From positions 1 to 15,105 of the forward strand of contig CAZNNL010000044.1 of the NCBI GenBank assembly GCA_964574395.1: a stretch of 15,105 nucleotides of DNA. Direction: 5' to 3'. Shown in pieces: positions 14,711 through 15,105 of this stretch (position 1 is its first letter; each line of letters starts with the position of its first letter). A model generated the notes under the pieces. That model saw only the letters and a program-made list of their open reading frames with translations. It was not told where the DNA came from and did no database searches. The stretch comes from JAXGQD01 sp964574395 (GTDB lineage: Bacteria > Bacillota > Clostridia > Saccharofermentanales > Fastidiosipilaceae). The position numbers and the translations under genes are program-made.

Positions 14711-15014
14711 CCAAAAATGACGGCGCATCAAACGCGAGATGCAGCTCTTCCGACCGTTGCTTGATGCCGCGTAATAATTGTCCATCCCTGGGCAAATTTG
14801 GCCAAAAATGACGGCGCATCAAACGCGAGATGCAGCTCTTCCGACCGTCGCTAGATGCCGCGTAACAATTGTCCATCCCCGGGCCAATTTGGCCAAAAAT
14901 GACGGCGCATCAAACGCGAGATGCAGCTCAGGCGACCGTCGCTTGATGCCGCGTAATAATTGTCCACCCCCGGGCCAATTTGGCCAAAAATGTCGGCGCA
15001 TCAAACATGAGATG
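14711..15014. repeat. 91-bp tandem repeat array (three full copies and a truncated fourth)
   Basis: CCAAAAATG begins at 14711, 14802, 14893 and 14984, a period of exactly 91 bp; the first three copies differ by a few substitutions and the fourth ends after about 31 bases, close to an insertion-sequence end. Inside a unit GCATCAA (14725-14731 in copy 1) pairs with TTGATGC (14761-14767), and GCGA with TCGC/TTGC inside that, giving a long hairpin; GCATC/GATGC is a competing shorter one. The junction GGCCAATTTGGCC between copies 2-3 and 3-4 is a further palindrome. The whole unit is conserved, so it is not CRISPR, and 91 is not a multiple of three, so it does not encode a peptide repeat. It occupies the stretch upstream of mrp, which otherwise holds no gene. 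Confidence 0.9.
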
Positions 15015-15018
15015 GGGG

Positions 15019-15105
15019 TGGGGACAAAAAGTTGGACAGTTTTATGCAGTATAGCCTAAGGCTAAACGATATTCAACAGGACTTTGGTAGCCTAGCGTCT
15101 TCTTG
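15019..15105 (-). mobile_element. IS3-family insertion sequence, right end only
   Basis: From 15019 the sequence TGGGGACAAAAAGTTGGACA resembles the terminal inverted repeat of IS3-family (IS150-type) elements, which begin with TG, and it is followed by the end of a transposase gene reading inwards from the window edge. The exact outer base is uncertain because it lies in a run of G. The other end and any target duplication are outside the window. Confidence 0.65.
15042..15105 (-). CDS. IS3-family transposase (OrfB), C-terminal end only
   Basis: On the minus strand the last 20 codons before the TAA at 15042-15044 read KKTLGYQSPVEYRLALGYTA. The G-x-x-SPVEYR pattern is the conserved C-terminus of IS3/IS150-type DDE transposases (usually LGGLSPVEYR or similar). 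The rest of the gene lies beyond the window, so completeness cannot be judged. Confidence 0.75.
   Translation of the reverse strand, partial: KKTLGYQSPVEYRLALGYTA

Noticed and set aside
14711..15014. Integron attC array
   Set aside because: No GTTRRRY core-site pairs, no gene cassettes between copies and no integrase in the window.
14778..15059. Open frames on both strands across the 91-bp array
   Set aside because: Frames rotate between copies, there is no start signal, and the plus-strand frame runs through the IS end.

Overview
This window reads as a mid-GC member of the Bacillota, most likely a Clostridia-type organism. The grounds are the close match of the Mrp, MurT/GatD-like, LeuS and IspF proteins to the versions I know from Clostridia, the Shine-Dalgarno-rich starts, and bacterial TATAAT promoters. 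No rRNA or tRNA gene is visible and I cannot name a species.

Layout. (1) 1-837 (+): the 3' part of a DUF559-like (PD-(D/E)XK fold) protein whose start lies outside the window. (2) 838-1128: a convergent intergenic stretch with four copies of an exact 51-bp repeat, each holding a perfect 8-bp stem-loop. (3) 1129-4452 (-): a Gfo/Idh/MocA-type oxidoreductase, then a murT-like/gatD-like pair overlapping by 4 bases. The GatD-like protein lacks both the nucleophilic Cys and the catalytic His, and the MurT-like protein carries a Gly/Ala/Val/Ser repeat tail. (4) 4453-4599: a divergent control region with a perfect 15-bp inverted repeat that holds a TATAAT box on each strand. (5) 4600-7298 (+): a sugar-transfer-associated ATP-grasp protein and a MurJ/MviN-type flippase, overlapping as TTGA. 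(6) 7328-8346 (-): a second ATP-grasp paralogue, broken by one missing base in a T run. (7) 8527-11036 (+): leuS with a good sigma-A-type promoter, followed by a hairpin-rich leader and a small PH-domain protein ending in an EF-hand-like loop. (8) 11606-14525 (-): a compact operon mrp - thioredoxin-like lipoprotein - ispF - HAD phosphatase. (9) 14526-15105: the mrp upstream region with nested inverted repeats, one diverged copy of the left-hand stem-loop, an array with an exact 91-bp period, and the 3' end of an IS3-family insertion sequence running off the window.

How it fits together. The region from 1129 to 8346 has a cell-envelope theme: a Mur-ligase-like enzyme with its amidotransferase-like partner, a lipid-linked precursor flippase, and two ATP-grasp ligases of a family tied to surface glycopolymers. 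The 11606-14525 operon combines Fe-S handling (Mrp), isoprenoid precursor synthesis (IspF) and two accessory proteins. IspF feeds the polyprenyl carrier used by envelope synthesis, but the link to the first block is inference. The most unusual items are the apparently dead GatD-like subunit, the two hairpin arrays (51 and 91 bp) that share a stem-loop about 13.6 kb apart, the divergent IspF active site, and the paired ATP-grasp genes around murJ.
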